A DNA stretch of 64,000 nucleotides from Bacillus sp. UNC41MFS5. GTDB lineage: Bacteria > Bacillota > Bacilli > Bacillales_B > DSM-18226. The notes beneath the pieces are model-generated. The model had not been told where the DNA came from. It did no database searches and worked only from the letters and a program-made list of their open reading frames with translations. Positions 63,114 through 64,000 of the stretch are shown here, piece by piece. The stretch covers positions 194,169 through 258,168 of the forward strand of contig NZ_JMLP01000012.1 in the NCBI RefSeq assembly GCF_000686805.1, in the 5' to 3' direction. The position numbers were made by a program, and so were the translations under genes. Within the stretch, counting starts at the first letter, position 1. Each line of letters starts with the position of its first letter.

Positions 63114-63584
63114 ATGACGGATACTCTCTTTATGGAAAAAGCGATTGAGCTCGCATTAAATAATGTATTGACGAAACAAGGGGGACCGTTCGGGGCGGTC
63201 GTCGTCAAGGATGGAAAAATTGTGGGTGTGGGTCGAAATCAAGTGACAGGGACAAACGACCCTACTGCCCATGCAGAGGTACAAGCGATTCGAGATGCCT
63301 GCCGGAATTTAAACGACTTTCAGTTGAACGATTGTGAGATTTATACCAGCTGTGAGCCTTGTCCAATGTGTATCGGCGCCATTTACTGGGCTCGGCCTAA
63401 GGCTGTTTATTATGCCTGCACCAAACAAGATGCAGCAAAGATTGGCTTTGATGATCAATTTATTTATGAACAGCTATCACTTCCCGTCGAAAATCGAAAA
63501 ATACCGATGAAAAAAATCTTTCCAACAGATGGAGACTTACCTTTTAGAACATGGGAGAATGCACAAGATAAAGTGGAATATTAA
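63114..63584 (+). CDS. guaD: Guanine deaminase (GuaD, cytidine-deaminase fold)
   Basis: 156 residues, same length as B. subtilis GuaD (Gde). Zinc and catalytic motifs: HAEVQAIRDAC (His and Glu) and CEPCPMCIGAIYWAR (two Cys). It deaminates guanine to xanthine, feeding the xanthine-urate pathway encoded divergently upstream. The domain-swapped C-terminal helix typical of GuaD is at PFRTWENAQDKVEY. It is followed after 23 nt by ade. Confidence 0.95.
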   Translation: MTDTLFMEKAIELALNNVLTKQGGPFGAVVVKDGKIVGVGRNQVTGTNDPTAHAEVQAIRDACRNLNDFQLNDCEIYTSCEPCPMCIGAIYWARPKAVYYACTKQDAAKIGFDDQFIYEQLSLPVENRKIPMKKIFPTDGDLPFRTWENAQDKVEY

Positions 63585-63607
63585 TCTGACAAAAAGGATG
63601 TTGTCCT

Positions 63608-64000
63608 ATGGAGAGAAAACAAATAATCAAACGAATCTCTGTATCCTCCAAAAGAGAGCCCGCAGATACAGTCATTAAAAATGGCAAAATTATTGATGTC
63701 TTTACTGGTGAAATGATGGTAGGTGACATTGCGATTGTGGATGGATATTTTGCGGGGATCGGTGAATATGAGGGAAAAAAGATCATCGATGCGAAGGGGC
63801 TATATATTTCCCCTGCTTTTATCGATGGTCATGTTCACATTGAATCCTCGATGGTTACACCCAAGGAGTTTGCGAAGGTTCTTCTTCCGCACGGGGTGAC
63901 CACAGTTGTTGCCGACCCCCATGAAATTGCCAACGTATTAGGAAAGGATGGAATACAGTACATGCTTGATTCCTCGGAACATCTGCCGTTTGACTTTTTC
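63608..64000 (+). CDS. ade: Adenine deaminase, N-terminal part, cut by window edge
   Basis: 131 residues are visible from ATG 63608. Features: [20 protein letters not shown], the HxH metal motif in [15 protein letters not shown] and the [17 protein letters not shown] segment, diagnostic for bacterial Ade of the amidohydrolase family. It deaminates adenine to hypoxanthine. AAGGATG precedes the start. It is co-directional with guaD, 23 nt apart, so both probably form a purine-base deamination operon continuing to the right. Confidence 0.93.
   Translation, partial: MERKQIIKRISVSSKREPADTVIKNGKIIDVFTGEMMVGDIAIVDGYFAGIGEYEGKKIIDAKGLYISPAFIDGHVHIESSMVTPKEFAKVLLPHGVTTVVADPHEIANVLGKDGIQYMLDSSEHLPFDFF

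Overview
The window comes from a low-to-moderate GC, endospore-forming Firmicute of the Bacillus/Neobacillus type. The evidence is TnrA with TnrA boxes, a T-box leader, cre sites, Bacillus-style AGGAGG ribosome binding sites, UUG starts, ilv-leu and puc gene orders, a DUF3231 protein, a degraded GerA-type germinant receptor fragment and a candidate sigma-K promoter. I see no rRNA, tRNA or CRISPR. The species cannot be fixed from sequence alone.

Layout. 1-5.2 kb: a minus-strand fatty-acid degradation operon (acyl-CoA synthetase, acyl-CoA dehydrogenase, thiolase cut by the window edge), preceded by a CBS-PAS-AAA+-Fis regulator; a -24/-12 (sigma-54) promoter and palindromic upstream sites lie between them. 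5.3-14.9 kb: mixed single genes (zinc ribbon, MFS transporter, D-2-hydroxyacid dehydrogenase, RtcB, a TPR-dynamin-like GTPase, a large acyl-CoA dehydrogenase). 15-17.3 kb: polar amino-acid ABC transporter. 17.6-19.1 kb: an alcohol-dehydrogenase-like reductase and a coiled-coil protein with a sigma-K-like promoter. 19.1-23.3 kb: a nitrogen island with TnrA boxes in front of two tiny genes, tnrA and amtB, followed by a GlnD-like nucleotidyltransferase and a DnaQ-like exonuclease. 23.4-34.9 kb: the complete branched-chain amino-acid operon ilvE-ilvD-[Ile T-box]-ilvB-ilvN-ilvC-leuA-leuB-leuC-leuD. 35-37.4 kb: small or membrane proteins. 37.5-43.7 kb: a decayed accessory stretch with pseudogenes, an IS3-family remnant and orphan small ORFs. 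43.7-51.3 kb: a beta-helix protein, PAQR and YitT membrane proteins, a 52-bp tandem-repeat array, DUF488, an excisionase-like protein and two coupled peptidases. 51.4-62.7 kb: one tightly packed minus-strand block, pucA-pucB-uraD-uricase-pucM-allB-M20 hydrolase-ureABCEFGD. 63.1-64 kb: guaD and the start of ade on the plus strand.

How it fits together. Nitrogen scavenging is the theme. TnrA boxes mark the small-gene pair, tnrA, amtB and the puc/guaD intergenic region. The 51-64 kb region encodes nearly the whole route from guanine/adenine and urate to allantoin, allantoate, urea and ammonia, with urease joined to the purine genes by a 4-nt overlap. The xanthine dehydrogenase structural subunits are not in the window, and the allantoate-to-urea step has no standard enzyme; the M20 hydrolase is the candidate.

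The most noteworthy unexplained items are that M20 hydrolase, the TnrA-box-controlled tiny proteins beside tnrA, the amtB/GlnD-like/DnaQ-like trio, the sigma-54 fatty-acid module, and four intergenic repeat arrays whose periods (about 21 or 52.3 bp) are close to whole numbers of DNA helical turns.
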